DNA from: Methanobrevibacter sp. V74
Lineage (GTDB): Archaea; Methanobacteriota; Methanobacteria; Methanobacteriales; Methanobacteriaceae
Assembly: GCF_963082495.1 (NCBI RefSeq)
Contig: NZ_CAUJAN010000001.1
Location: 248,001 to 312,000 of the forward strand
DNA length: 64,000 nt
Reading direction: 5' to 3'
Shown: piece after piece, positions 10,817 to 21,348 of the stretch
Position numbering within the stretch: the stretch's first letter is position 1
Layout of the letters: the number at the start of each line of letters is the position of its first letter
The notes under the pieces: generated by a model
What the model was told of the DNA's origin: nothing
Database searches by the model: none
What the model saw: only the letters and a program-made list of their open reading frames with translations
Program-made: the position numbers and the translations under genes

Positions 10817-13800
10817 TTGAAATTTAATAAATTGGTATTAATAACTTTCATTGTTTTAGTTTTATTAACAATATCTGCTGTAAGTGCAAATAATGTTAAT
10901 GTTAATCAAACAGAGGATAGTTTAGACCTTTTAGGTGAAAATCAAAATTCTATTTATGTTGATGCCATATTTGGGTTGGATTCAAATAATGGATTTTCAA
11001 ATGAATCTTCTGTTAAAACAATCTCCAAGGCTATTTCAATATCCGGTGGTGATGACAATATTTATTTAGCTGACGGAACTTATAGTGGTTTGGAAAATAC
11101 TAGGTTGAACATTACCAAATCTTTAAATTTCATAGGTTCTGGAAACACGATTATTGATGGGAAAAATAAAAACTATTTATTTATTGTTTCAGATAATATA
11201 ACTGTCACATTTAAAAATATACAGTTCGTTAATGCTTATAAATCTCCAAATTCTTATTCTGTGCATTATAATCATCAGGTTTATGGGGCAGCTATTGACA
11301 TTAAAAATTCAAATGTGGTAATTGATAATTGTACCTTTAAAAATAATGTCTTATATTATGATACAATTGACGAGAGTATTTACGGTGGGGCAATTAGTAA
11401 TTTTGGTGATTTGACTATATTGAATTCTTATTTTGAAAATAATACTGCATTATCTACATCAGGATTATTGTCATATGGCGGTTGTGTTTATAATAAAGGA
11501 AGATTATTAATCAACAGTTCAGTTTTAAATAAATCAAAAAGCGTTGATTTTGGTTATGGTGCAGGTATTGGTAACGATGGATATGCTGTCATTGATTCAA
11601 GTGTCATTACAAACTCCTACACTGCTCAAGAATGTAAGGGTTCGGCTATTTATAATGCCGGAGAATTAATCTTGACGAATTCGAAAATAGAAAATAATCA
11701 TATTAAAAGAGCAAGCTTCGACACCATGTTTGGTTCTATTTATAACTCAGGAAACTTTACAGCATATGGCAACATATTTAGAAATAATACTGCACATTAT
11801 CAAACACCAATGTCAGCATATAAAGGATCTCCTAACATATACAATTGTGGAAATTTAAATTTAACTTATAATGCATTTACGGATAATTTAGGATTTGAAG
11901 GCATCTCACAAGATGTTTATATTTATTCTGGTGATGAGTTATGCCTTGATTATAATTGGTGGGGTACAAATGAAAATCCATTCACTGATTTAAATAGAAT
12001 TAATGTTGACTTAGTTAATTCTTGGTTAATATTTAATTTAATACCGGATTATACAAAACTTGACATTGGAGATGATGTTGAAATTTCTGCATTCTGGTCA
12101 AGTAGCAGTAATGTTTTGCCTAAAATTGAGTTATTGCCTATATTTAACGTGACTTTCATGCCGGATAACATTGTAAAAGCATTGACCGGTGGTGAAACCT
12201 CATTCATATTCAATCACAGTCAAGTTAAAAGTTCATGGATTGTTACCGCAAGCATAGGGTCTTTTTCTCAAGGCGTAATTGTTGATGTTGGTAAAATTTA
12301 CACTGATGTAAACATTGCCAGCGATAATAATATAACTTATGGTGATGATTTAAACATTAATATTGAAGTTACCAGTCATGATTCAAGTGTTGTAGAGGGC
12401 AATGTCTCTGTAATTATTAATGATAATGTATATACAGTTAGTTTAACAAATGGAAAAGCCAACATCACTGTTTCAAATTTAGTTCCGGGAAAGCATATTG
12501 TTAAGGTAAGATATAATGGAAATGACGATTATTTTAAGGCATTTAACAATGAAACAGTTAATGTTGAAAAACAAGATGTTAACATGTCCCTAACAATTCC
12601 GGAAATATATATTGATCAAAAAGGAAGGGTGATAGTTACATTACTTCCAAAAGGGGTTCAAGGTCAGGCTTTTTTGTATATTAACGGAGTTCGCAAAAAA
12701 ATAGTTTATCTATACAATGGCAACACTACTATTTCATTAAGCAACTTTGCTGAAGGGGAATACAAAATCACTGTTGAATTTGTTGAAACCATGTATTATA
12801 AATCGTTTAATGCAAGTGGTGTTTTAAAAGTCAATAAATATGTTTCAGCTTTAAATCTAAGTGTTGAAGATGTTTATGTCGGTGAAAACGTCACAATTAA
12901 AGTCATAGTTTCACCAGATTCACTAAGGGGTGAAGCGACTTTAATAATAAATAATTTTAATACAACAATTAATTTGGATAATGCAACAACCACGGTTAGT
13001 TTATCAAATCTTACAGGTGGAACTTATAATGTGATGGTTTTATTTAAGGGTGATTCAAAATATTACCCATCTAATGCTTCAGCAACATTTAAAGTATTAA
13101 AAGCAAATTCCAGTTTAAACGTGAAGCTAAATTATGATGAAAATAAATTAAATGGAACAATAACTGTTGAATGTATTCCAAATAATTGCACTGGAGTCGT
13201 GGGAGTTTATATTAACTATAAAGAATACAGATTAAACCTTACAGGTGGAAAAGCTACATTCAATGTTAATTATTATAAGGGAACCAATTATATCTATGTT
13301 TATTATGATGGTGATAAGTATCACTATGGTTGTAACTGGAATACCACAATTGGCGTGGCTGATGAGTTTGTATTTATAGGAAAAAACGTCACCGGATGGC
13401 AATATAATGATTTTAATTATACGGTAAGATTGCTGGAAGTAAATGGTGTTCCTTTACCAAGCAGAACTCTAACAATTACTTTTGAAGGCAAATCTTATAA
13501 TGTTACCACTAATAGCCATGGATTTGCAGAGTTTAACTTGAATTTGCCTAGTGGGGAATATAGTATAGCTACAACTTATAAAAACACAACAATTTATAAT
13601 ACCATAACTGTAAAGGACATTAAATTTAATTTAACTAGTAAAAATATAATCTATGGTGAAAATGGAGAGTTTAAAGCCAGTTTTGATGAAGGAATCTCAG
13701 GTAAAGTTAATTTCATAATAGATGGCATTTTAAATGTCAGTGTAAATATTGTAAATAAAACTGCCGTATTTAATTTATCCGGAATTGATGCAGGTTCATA

Positions 13801-15988
13801 CACTCTTAAAGCTATTTATACAAATGATTTATTTAGTTCAAATGAAGTTTTAACTACTTTCATAGTTAAAAAGGCAGACGCTAGTTATAATTTAGTTGCA
13901 AATGATGTAACTCCTGAAATGGATCAAATCATTTCATTAAGTAATCTTGGAAATGCTACAGGCGAAATAACATTCGTTGTTAATGGGACAGTTTATAGAG
14001 AATATATTAATAACTCACAGGTTTCTATAAAATTGTCTGGTCTTCAAAAGGGTAATTACTCATTTGTAATTAGTTATGGGGGAGATAAAAATTACAATAA
14101 TTTCACCATATCCTCAGTATTTTATGTAAAATCTTCTTATTCTAATGTTGTTTTAAAAATTAACAATGCTCATTATGGTGAAAATTTAGCTGCAATAGTT
14201 ATTTTAGATACAAATGCAACTGGAACTGTGAGATTTAGTGTGGGACATTTAATTAAAGATGTTGAAATCAAAAATGGAATTGCAAAATGGAGCTTCACGG
14301 GATTAAATGCAGGAAAATATAATATATCTGCAAATTATTTGGGAAATCATTATTATATATCTTCAGCCAATGTTACCTCATTTGAAGTTCAAAAAGCAAA
14401 TTCAACAATTGTTTTATATACTAAAGGAGCATATTTAGGAGAAAATATCAGAATCTATGCTAATTTAAGCACTAATGCAACAGGTGTTGTTAGTTTTAGT
14501 ATGTTGGGATATTATACTCCAAGAGATAAGGTGATTGTTGATTCAACTGCAAACTGGTATATTTCACCTTTAAAAACCGGTTCATACACTGTAATTGCAA
14601 AATACAAGGGAGATTCTAATTATTGCCCATCAAATACTACATTTATTTTAAACATTACTCAGAAAAAAGCTATTTTGAATGTTTCAATAAATGATGTTGG
14701 ATTAAACGATAGGATAATTGCAAAAATTACATTAGTGTCAAGTGAAGGTGAAAAGTTAAATGCAACAATTAAACTAATTGTTAACTCAAAATCTTACTCT
14801 GTTACAATTAGAAATGGTGCATTAACATTTGTAATTGGCAAATTAAATGAGGGCAGTTATACATATAGCGGGACTTTTGAAGGTGATGATAATTATTCTT
14901 CAAGTTACTGTGAGGGCAATTTTGAAGTGAGTGACAATTTATTAGACGTTAATGTCACGGTTAGCGATATTGAAATGTTTTATAAAGGTAGTGAAAAATT
15001 AACTATTTCTCTTGTATCCGCTAAGGGAAAGGTTTTAAGTGGAGAGAATGTTTTTGTAATCATTAATAATAAAAATTATAAACTCACAACAGATGTTTCT
15101 GGAAAAGCTTATTTAATTTTAAATTTGACATCCGGAAATTACACAGCATATGTTTATTTCAATGAAACTACTAAGTACAAATCTGCAAATGCCAGTGCAA
15201 ATGTCATGATATTCCCAACTGTTGAAGGAATTGATGTTGTTAAGCTATATGGAAGTGGAACACAATATTTTGCCGTATTTTGTGATTCAAATGGGAAGGT
15301 TCTAGCGAATACCAAAGTTACTTTTAAAATTGGCACCAAAACGTTTACCACAAAAACATTGCCAAATGGTATTTCCAGATTAAATATTAATTTTGCTCCT
15401 GGAAGTTACATAATATCAACTGTAAATCCGGTTACCGGTGAAAAGGTTACTAATAAAATATTTATCTATAATTATTTGGTGGAAAATAAGGACATAATCC
15501 AATATTGGGGTGCTAAAAAAGTTTATAAGGTGCGTGCTTATGGTCATGATGGCAAACATGTTGGTGCTGGAGTTTGTGTGAAAATTAAAGTAGGTGGAAA
15601 AACTTATAATGTTAAAACTGATAAAAAGGGTTATGCTTCTCTAGTAATTAATTTAAAGGTTGGTTTACATACTATTAAATCTACTTATAATAAATATTCA
15701 GTATCCAATAAAATCATGGTCAAATCAATCATAATCACTGATAATTTCAAAGTTAAAAAAGGTAAAAAAATTAAGTATGCAGTCAAATTAGTTAATAAAA
15801 AAGGCAAAATCCTTAAAGGTAAAAAGATTACTTTTAAATTCAAAGGCAAAAAATACACTTCTAAAACTAATAAGAAAGGAAATGCTATAATTGTCCTTAA
15901 TATACCATATAAAGTTGGTAATTATAAAATAGTATATAAATATGGCAAAAAATTTAAAATAGCTAAGACCATTAAAGTTATAAATTAA
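10817..15988 (+). CDS. Adhesin-like protein with Ig-like repeats
   Basis: 1723 residues. The TTG start is supported by GAGGT eight bases upstream and by a clean signal peptide directly after it (KLVLITFIVLVLLTISAVSA). Residues about 45-400 are a beta-helix with N-N-x-x repeats that ends in the NWWGTNENP motif. A long array of about ten Ig-like domains follows (about residues 430-1480), many closing with G-x-Y-x-x-x-x-x-Y-x-G-D, as in Ig-like bacterial/archaeal repeat families. The last 250 residues are three Lys-rich Ig-like domains ending in a very basic tail with repeated KGKK motifs. The extended rod shape and basic end suggest wall-attached surface display (inference). A promoter-like AT-rich stretch lies in the 144-bp gap upstream. 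Confidence 0.9.
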   Translation: MKFNKLVLITFIVLVLLTISAVSANNVNVNQTEDSLDLLGENQNSIYVDAIFGLDSNNGFSNESSVKTISKAISISGGDDNIYLADGTYSGLENTRLNITKSLNFIGSGNTIIDGKNKNYLFIVSDNITVTFKNIQFVNAYKSPNSYSVHYNHQVYGAAIDIKNSNVVIDNCTFKNNVLYYDTIDESIYGGAISNFGDLTILNSYFENNTALSTSGLLSYGGCVYNKGRLLINSSVLNKSKSVDFGYGAGIGNDGYAVIDSSVITNSYTAQECKGSAIYNAGELILTNSKIENNHIKRASFDTMFGSIYNSGNFTAYGNIFRNNTAHYQTPMSAYKGSPNIYNCGNLNLTYNAFTDNLGFEGISQDVYIYSGDELCLDYNWWGTNENPFTDLNRINVDLVNSWLIFNLIPDYTKLDIGDDVEISAFWSSSSNVLPKIELLPIFNVTFMPDNIVKALTGGETSFIFNHSQVKSSWIVTASIGSFSQGVIVDVGKIYTDVNIASDNNITYGDDLNINIEVTSHDSSVVEGNVSVIINDNVYTVSLTNGKANITVSNLVPGKHIVKVRYNGNDDYFKAFNNETVNVEKQDVNMSLTIPEIYIDQKGRVIVTLLPKGVQGQAFLYINGVRKKIVYLYNGNTTISLSNFAEGEYKITVEFVETMYYKSFNASGVLKVNKYVSALNLSVEDVYVGENVTIKVIVSPDSLRGEATLIINNFNTTINLDNATTTVSLSNLTGGTYNVMVLFKGDSKYYPSNASATFKVLKANSSLNVKLNYDENKLNGTITVECIPNNCTGVVGVYINYKEYRLNLTGGKATFNVNYYKGTNYIYVYYDGDKYHYGCNWNTTIGVADEFVFIGKNVTGWQYNDFNYTVRLLEVNGVPLPSRTLTITFEGKSYNVTTNSHGFAEFNLNLPSGEYSIATTYKNTTIYNTITVKDIKFNLTSKNIIYGENGEFKASFDEGISGKVNFIIDGILNVSVNIVNKTAVFNLSGIDAGSYTLKAIYTNDLFSSNEVLTTFIVKKADASYNLVANDVTPEMDQIISLSNLGNATGEITFVVNGTVYREYINNSQVSIKLSGLQKGNYSFVISYGGDKNYNNFTISSVFYVKSSYSNVVLKINNAHYGENLAAIVILDTNATGTVRFSVGHLIKDVEIKNGIAKWSFTGLNAGKYNISANYLGNHYYISSANVTSFEVQKANSTIVLYTKGAYLGENIRIYANLSTNATGVVSFSMLGYYTPRDKVIVDSTANWYISPLKTGSYTVIAKYKGDSNYCPSNTTFILNITQKKAILNVSINDVGLNDRIIAKITLVSSEGEKLNATIKLIVNSKSYSVTIRNGALTFVIGKLNEGSYTYSGTFEGDDNYSSSYCEGNFEVSDNLLDVNVTVSDIEMFYKGSEKLTISLVSAKGKVLSGENVFVIINNKNYKLTTDVSGKAYLILNLTSGNYTAYVYFNETTKYKSANASANVMIFPTVEGIDVVKLYGSGTQYFAVFCDSNGKVLANTKVTFKIGTKTFTTKTLPNGISRLNINFAPGSYIISTVNPVTGEKVTNKIFIYNYLVENKDIIQYWGAKKVYKVRAYGHDGKHVGAGVCVKIKVGGKTYNVKTDKKGYASLVINLKVGLHTIKSTYNKYSVSNKIMVKSIIITDNFKVKKGKKIKYAVKLVNKKGKILKGKKITFKFKGKKYTSKTNKKGNAIIVLNIPYKVGNYKIVYKYGKKFKIAKTIKVIN

Positions 15989-16190
15989 GTTTTGTTAAAA
16001 TTTTTCATTTTTATTTTTCCATGGTAGATTAACTCTATGCTATGTCCCATTTTTTTCAATAATGTTTTATTTAATTAAAAATACATATTTTTATTTTATA
16101 TTTTTCATCAAAAACTATTAAAATAATCAACTGAATTTTTAAGCATTCAGTAGGAAAAATTTTATTAGTTTTTCTAACCAATTATTAATC

Positions 16191-16604
16191 ATGATTTTCA
16201 AACTTAAAAGTAAAGGTCACAAAAATGTAACTTCACTTCACAAATCTACTTTTGAGATAACAAAAGATGCTGAAATTGGTCCGACTGCAGATTGTATTAT
16301 TGGCACTGGTGCAGATAGTTCAATGTTGAACTTCCCACAGGAGTTTAAGGATAAAATAGCTAACTCCAATACTAAAATTAAAGTTATATTGGATACAGAA
16401 AACGGTCATGATGAAATAAATGGATATGGTCATGAAGATTTAACATTAACTCATCAGACGGATATTGTTTGTAGAACCAGTGATTATACATGCTCACGTA
16501 CATTGATGATTAGAGCCGATAAAGCGGCATGTGATCTTGATAGCAACTTAATTGAAGATTTAAAAAATGAGAAAATTATGGAAATTTCCATAATATTAAT
16601 TTAA
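16191..16604 (+). CDS. DUF371 family protein
   Basis: 137 residues. I recognise the archaeal DUF371 pattern: an early GHKNV motif, H-x-S-T-F-E-I-T-K-D, then DCIIGTGAD, and a late region with several conserved Asp. No signal peptide or membrane helix, so cytoplasmic. Function is unknown; the conserved acidic and His residues could bind metal or nucleotide, but that is a guess. It stands alone between an adhesin gene and a tRNA gene, with about 200 bp of AT-rich DNA upstream. No strong ribosome binding site is visible before the ATG. Confidence 0.8.
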   Translation: MIFKLKSKGHKNVTSLHKSTFEITKDAEIGPTADCIIGTGADSSMLNFPQEFKDKIANSNTKIKVILDTENGHDEINGYGHEDLTLTHQTDIVCRTSDYTCSRTLMIRADKAACDLDSNLIEDLKNEKIMEISIILI

Positions 16605-16662
16605 AATCGTTAAGTTTATATAACTTAATAAACATAATTTTTAATAACTACTTTTGTTTTAT

Positions 16663-16746
<84 letters not shown>

Positions 16747-16768
16747 CTACTTGAACTTATTTTTCGGA

Positions 16769-16930
16769 TCTTTCAAAAACTTAGGTTATTTAAATATCTG
16801 CAAGTTTTTTATTAAAACTTTTTCTTTGGAGTTATTTTTATAATTTAAAGCTAATTAATCAGTTGTTTTGAAAATTTTAAAGGAATAGATTAATCGAAAA
16901 AACTATTTATCACACAAGTTTTTGAAAGAG
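16769..16930. repeat. Possible MITE-like element with inverted ends
   Basis: The left end TCTTTCAAAAACTT (16769-16782) is the exact reverse complement of AAGTTTTTGAAAGA (16916-16929), bounding about 160 bp of AT-rich non-coding DNA directly after the tRNA gene. The right-hand 22 bp (16909-16930) recurs exactly at 25202-25223, beside a decayed transposase. No obvious target-site duplication is visible. It could be a miniature element derived from that insertion sequence, or simply a shared regulatory sequence. Confidence 0.45.
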
Positions 16931-16988
16931 ACAACATTTATATTATGATTTAATCAAATATACTTTATATATTTTTAAAGGTGATACT

Positions 16989-19427
16989 TTGTATAAAAAA
17001 TTAACATTTGTTCTAGCAGTAGTGTCTTTAATATTAATTTGCGCTCCGATTATTAGTGCTGATGAGTTGAATACTACTGATTTTAATGAGTTAGATAGTC
17101 AAATTAATCTTGCTCCTGAAAATAACACTTTAATTTTAGAAAAAGATTATCGGTTAACCAATACTTCCCAAAAACATATTGTAATTGAGAAATCGATTAC
17201 TATTGATGGGAATAATCATACAATTGATGCTCCCGATGTTTCAAGAGTATTTTGGGTTAAAGCAGATAATGTGGTAATCAAAAACATTAACTTTGTCAAT
17301 TCAAAAGCAGATGGCCTTGCAGGTGGAGTTATTTCTTGGTGGGGGGATAATGGAATACTTGCAAACTGTAATTTCACCAATAACTCTGCTGTATCTGGTG
17401 GTGGAGCAGTTTATTGGGGTGGAACCAATGGTGTCATTACCGATTGTAATTTTAAAAACAACTCTGCTGTTACTGGTGCGGATTTAAGCTTGACTTGTGG
17501 TGAAGGATTTGATCCTCATCAAATTCACATTGCGACTGTAAACAATGACGGTGGAGCAATATGTTTAAAGGGGAAAAATATTTCAATCAATCATTGTAAT
17601 TTTGAAAATAATCGCTGCGGATTTTCAGGAGGAGCCATTTCAGTTAAATTTGCTCGCAATATTAAAATTTTAAATTCCAAATTTGAAAACAATAGCTGTG
17701 GGGATTTTGGCGGTGCAATAGACTTAAATTCTGATAAAGCGATTATATGCAATTCTACTTTTACAAATAACTCTCCAAAGGATTTATTCAACAACTGTGT
17801 GAATACCTCAATTGTTTATTGTAATAAGTTGGCTGTTGACACACGGTATGAAATTAATTATGCTGATTCATTTGACGTGTTAGCTCGGTTAATTGATAAT
17901 ACTCCTGAAGGAGGTATTTTAACACTAACAAATGATTATCAATACGTTGACGGTGCAAATAAAGGTATTTTAATAAACAAATCAATCACTATTGATGGCA
18001 ATGGCTATACTTTGAATGGTAATCACCTGTCAAGAATTTTTAATATTACTGCCTGTGATGTGGTAATTAGAAATATTAACTTTATTAATGGCAATGCCTA
18101 TGGAAAATACTATATAAAGTATGTCGGAGGCGGAGCAATCTATTGGAATGGAGCAAATGGAGTTATGGAAAATTGTAACTTCACTGGCAACACTGGACAG
18201 GGAATAGAAGATGACCCATTTGTTGAGGATAAAAAATACATCGATAAAAATGGAATTATTGTCCATATACATATTCAGAGACCAGTAGGTGCAAAAACCA
18301 ATGAAGGTGGAGCTATTGTTTGGAATGGTACAAACGGCACTGTTTTTAAATGTATTTTTACAAACAATAATGTTGGTTATCCTAACAGTGGTGGAGCAAT
18401 CTGTTGGAGAGGTGATTTTGGCAGAATTTTAGAAAGTCAATTTTATTACAACCATGCTTGGAGTGGAGCTGCAGTCTCTTGGTTTGGGGATAACGGCACA
18501 ATTCGATTTTCAAAATTCTTCAATGCAGGTTCAATTTTTTCAAAAGACTTAATATGGTTAGGTAAGAATGGAAACATATCCTATTCATTTTTAATATCTT
18601 CTAATGGTATAAATTCAATTTATGGAGATGTAGTTGCTGACTATAATTTCTGGGGAGATATATTGGGAAATGCTCCTATTTCTAAAATTGATAATTTAAA
18701 AAATTGGATCGTTTTGAATGTGACATATGATAAAGGATTTATAACTAAAGGTAAAACTGTTGTGGTTAATGGAAGCTTTTTGCTTTATGAAAACGGTTCT
18801 TTTTCAAATTTTACTGTATTTGATACTCCAAATGCCGTATCTATAAAAGCCAATCAGGACGGTTTTATAAAGGTTGTTTATAAGGATGGTAAAATCACAG
18901 TCAGAATTGTTCCAAAGACAAAAATTGTATCTGGGAACCTAAAAAAATATTATAAGCAATCTAGGCATTTTAAAATTCGTGTTTATGGAGCGGATGGAAA
19001 ATTGGCCATTGGCAAATATGTTAAATTTACACTAAACAGGGAAACTTATAAGGTTAAAACTGATAAAAAAGGTTATGCAACTTTAAAATTAAACTTAAAA
19101 CCTGGAAAATATAAAATCACTACTCAATTTGCCAATGTTAAAGTCAAAAATAAGATAACTGTTAAAACCACTTTGATAACTAAAGATATTTTCAAAAAAG
19201 TTAAGAAATCAGCAGAATTCAAGGTTAAGGTTCTAAATTTTAAGGATAAAAAATCTTCCACTCAATTAGTTAAAGTCAAATTCAAGGGCAAACTCTATAA
19301 AATAAAAACCAATAAAAAAGGAGTAGCCATATTTAAACTACCTAAAAATCTTAAAGTTGGAAAATACACTATTAAAACCATGCATGATGGTTTAACAAAT
19401 AAAAACAGAATTATAGTTAAAAAATAA
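16989..19427 (+). CDS. Adhesin-like protein, beta-helix with basic tail
   Basis: 812 residues. TTG start with GGTGAT just upstream and a clear signal peptide (KLTFVLAVVSLILICAPIISA) right after it. Two homologous beta-helix halves follow (about residues 25-300 and 300-560), each opening with an I-T-I-D-G-N segment and containing W-G-x-N-G and GGA-I/V repeats. The second half ends in YNFWGD, a variant of the NWWG motif of the other adhesins here. Residues about 640-812 are two Lys-rich Ig-like domains with the same KGYA-T/S-L motif seen at the end of the 10817-15988 protein. Likely secreted and wall-associated. Ligand unknown. Confidence 0.88.
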   Translation: MYKKLTFVLAVVSLILICAPIISADELNTTDFNELDSQINLAPENNTLILEKDYRLTNTSQKHIVIEKSITIDGNNHTIDAPDVSRVFWVKADNVVIKNINFVNSKADGLAGGVISWWGDNGILANCNFTNNSAVSGGGAVYWGGTNGVITDCNFKNNSAVTGADLSLTCGEGFDPHQIHIATVNNDGGAICLKGKNISINHCNFENNRCGFSGGAISVKFARNIKILNSKFENNSCGDFGGAIDLNSDKAIICNSTFTNNSPKDLFNNCVNTSIVYCNKLAVDTRYEINYADSFDVLARLIDNTPEGGILTLTNDYQYVDGANKGILINKSITIDGNGYTLNGNHLSRIFNITACDVVIRNINFINGNAYGKYYIKYVGGGAIYWNGANGVMENCNFTGNTGQGIEDDPFVEDKKYIDKNGIIVHIHIQRPVGAKTNEGGAIVWNGTNGTVFKCIFTNNNVGYPNSGGAICWRGDFGRILESQFYYNHAWSGAAVSWFGDNGTIRFSKFFNAGSIFSKDLIWLGKNGNISYSFLISSNGINSIYGDVVADYNFWGDILGNAPISKIDNLKNWIVLNVTYDKGFITKGKTVVVNGSFLLYENGSFSNFTVFDTPNAVSIKANQDGFIKVVYKDGKITVRIVPKTKIVSGNLKKYYKQSRHFKIRVYGADGKLAIGKYVKFTLNRETYKVKTDKKGYATLKLNLKPGKYKITTQFANVKVKNKITVKTTLITKDIFKKVKKSAEFKVKVLNFKDKKSSTQLVKVKFKGKLYKIKTNKKGVAIFKLPKNLKVGKYTIKTMHDGLTNKNRIIVKK

Positions 19428-19524
19428 CTATAATTTACTATTTTTTTATACTTTCTTTTTTCATAACTTATTTATCTTATTAAATTAAAATCTATAGATA
19501 ATTAAACTTTATATGGTGATAATT

Positions 19525-20376
19525 ATGAAAGCTGTAATTCCCGCAGCAGGTTTTGGAACTAGATTTTTACCTGCTACAAAGGCACAACCTAAGGAAATGT
19601 TGCCAGTTTATGACAAACCCACTATTCAGTATGTTATTGAAGAAGCAGTAGCTTCAGGTATTGATGATATTTTAATAGTAACAGGTAGAAACAAACGTTC
19701 AATTGAAGACCACTTCGACAAATCATTTGAACTTGAGCAAACCCTTCAAAGCGCAGGTAAAGATGACCGTTTAAAGCAAGTTCGAGCCATAACTGATTTG
19801 GCGGATATTTGTTATGTAAGGCAAAAGGAACAAAGGGGTCTTGGAGATGCTATTTACTGTGCTAAAAAACATGTCGGTGGCGAACCATTCGCAGTACTTT
19901 TAGGAGATTCAATTACTAAAGGTCCAACTCCATGCACCAAACAATTAATGGACGTTCATGAAAAATACGGCGCTTCAGCTATTTCCCTTGAAGCTGTACC
20001 AAAAGAAAAAGTGGAAAGATATGGCATCATTAAAGGAAGGGAAGTTGAAGATAATGTTTATAATATTGAACAATTAGTGGAAAAGCCATTAGCTCATCAA
20101 GCACCATCTAATCTTGCTATTATGGGGCGTTATGTTTTGACACCGGATATTTTTGATAAAATCGATGAAACTGAACCTGGCGTTGGTGGTGAAATCCAGT
20201 TAACTGATGCACTTCAAAAATTAGACGCTATTTATGGTGTAACCTTTGAAGGAAAGACTTATGATATTGGTAATAGATTCGAATGGCTAAAAACTTCTAT
20301 TGAATTTGCAATGTATGATCCGGAATCTAAAGAGGATCTGATTAATTACATGAAAGAAATGATAAATGAGGAGTGA
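19525..20376 (+). CDS. galU: UTP-glucose-1-phosphate uridylyltransferase
   Basis: 283 residues, the usual length for GalU. It makes UDP-glucose from UTP and glucose-1-phosphate in the cytoplasm. The nucleotidyltransferase signature GFGTRFLPATKAQPKEM lies at residues about 8-24, LLGDSI supplies the metal-binding Asp, and VEKP and GGEIQLTDA are typical of the family. I chose the second ATG (19525) because GGTGAT lies between it and the earlier in-frame ATG at 19513. The stop overlaps the region of the next gene's start, so galU, the SDR epimerase and the GT2 gene probably form an operon feeding surface glycan synthesis. A TATA-like stretch lies around 19480-19500. Confidence 0.93.
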   Translation: MKAVIPAAGFGTRFLPATKAQPKEMLPVYDKPTIQYVIEEAVASGIDDILIVTGRNKRSIEDHFDKSFELEQTLQSAGKDDRLKQVRAITDLADICYVRQKEQRGLGDAIYCAKKHVGGEPFAVLLGDSITKGPTPCTKQLMDVHEKYGASAISLEAVPKEKVERYGIIKGREVEDNVYNIEQLVEKPLAHQAPSNLAIMGRYVLTPDIFDKIDETEPGVGGEIQLTDALQKLDAIYGVTFEGKTYDIGNRFEWLKTSIEFAMYDPESKEDLINYMKEMINEE

Positions 20377-20378
20377 AT

Positions 20379-21347
20379 ATGGAAACTCAAAGAATTTTAG
20401 TAACTGGAGGAAGTGGGTTTATCGGAACAAACCTTTGTAATGAACTTAGAAGTCGAGGTCATGAAGTTTTGGCTGTAGATTTACTTCACCATGAAGGTGA
20501 AGCTGATTTATACTCTGATTCTTATTCGGATTATGTAAGGGGAGATGTGAGGAATTATCGTCAAATGGAACGAATTTTTGAGGATAATGATAAATTTGAT
20601 TATGTTTACCACTTAGCAGCTGAATACGGCAGATGGAACGGTGAGGGATATTACGAAAACCTTTGGGAAACCAATGTAGTTGGTTTAAAAAACATGATTA
20701 AACTTCAAGAAAAATTAGGATTTAGAATGATTTCTTTTTCCTCAGCTGAAGTGTATGGGGATTATGAAGGAATTATGAGTGAAGATGTCATGGAAAACAT
20801 ACCTATTTCCCAAACTTACCAAATGAATGATTATGCTATTTCAAAATGGGCTGGAGAGTTAATGTGTATGAATTCAGCTACTATGTTTGGAACTGAAACA
20901 GTACGTGTAAGGCCGGTTAATTGTTATGGTCCTCATGAAGCTTATTCTCCATATAAGGGTTTTATCCCAATTTTTATTTATAAAGCTTTACATGGGCTTC
21001 CTTATTCTGTTCACATGGGTCATAAAAGAATCATCGATTATGTTGAAGATACTGTAAGAACTTTTGCAAATATTGTTGATAATTTTATTCCTGGGGAAGT
21101 TTACAATGTTGGAAGTAAACAAGAATGGGAAAGGGATATCAAACAATACTCTGATATGGTTTTGGATGCTGTTGGTGTTGATGATTCATTAGTTGCTTAT
21201 ACTCCTGCTGAAGAATTCACAACAAAAGTTAAAACTATTGATTTTTCAAAAGCTATTCGTGATTTAAAACACAATCCTCAAGTTCCACCTGAAGAAGGTA
21301 TTAAAAGAACTGTTGAATGGATGAAATTTTATTATAGAATAGAATAA
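20379..21347 (+). CDS. NAD-dependent epimerase/dehydratase (extended SDR)
   Basis: 322 residues from the ATG at 20379, which has GAGGAG upstream; an in-frame GTG at 20373 overlapping the galU stop is possible. The N-terminal GGSGFIGTN motif binds NAD. SSAEVYG and the catalytic YAISK motif follow, as in GDP/UDP-sugar epimerases and dehydratases. The C-terminal half carries the substrate-binding part (VRPVNCYGP). Its placement after galU and before a GT2 gene suggests a nucleotide-sugar modification such as 4-epimerisation or 4,6-dehydration; the exact substrate cannot be read from sequence. Confidence 0.85.
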   Translation: METQRILVTGGSGFIGTNLCNELRSRGHEVLAVDLLHHEGEADLYSDSYSDYVRGDVRNYRQMERIFEDNDKFDYVYHLAAEYGRWNGEGYYENLWETNVVGLKNMIKLQEKLGFRMISFSSAEVYGDYEGIMSEDVMENIPISQTYQMNDYAISKWAGELMCMNSATMFGTETVRVRPVNCYGPHEAYSPYKGFIPIFIYKALHGLPYSVHMGHKRIIDYVEDTVRTFANIVDNFIPGEVYNVGSKQEWERDIKQYSDMVLDAVGVDDSLVAYTPAEEFTTKVKTIDFSKAIRDLKHNPQVPPEEGIKRTVEWMKFYYRIE

Positions 21348-21348
21348 A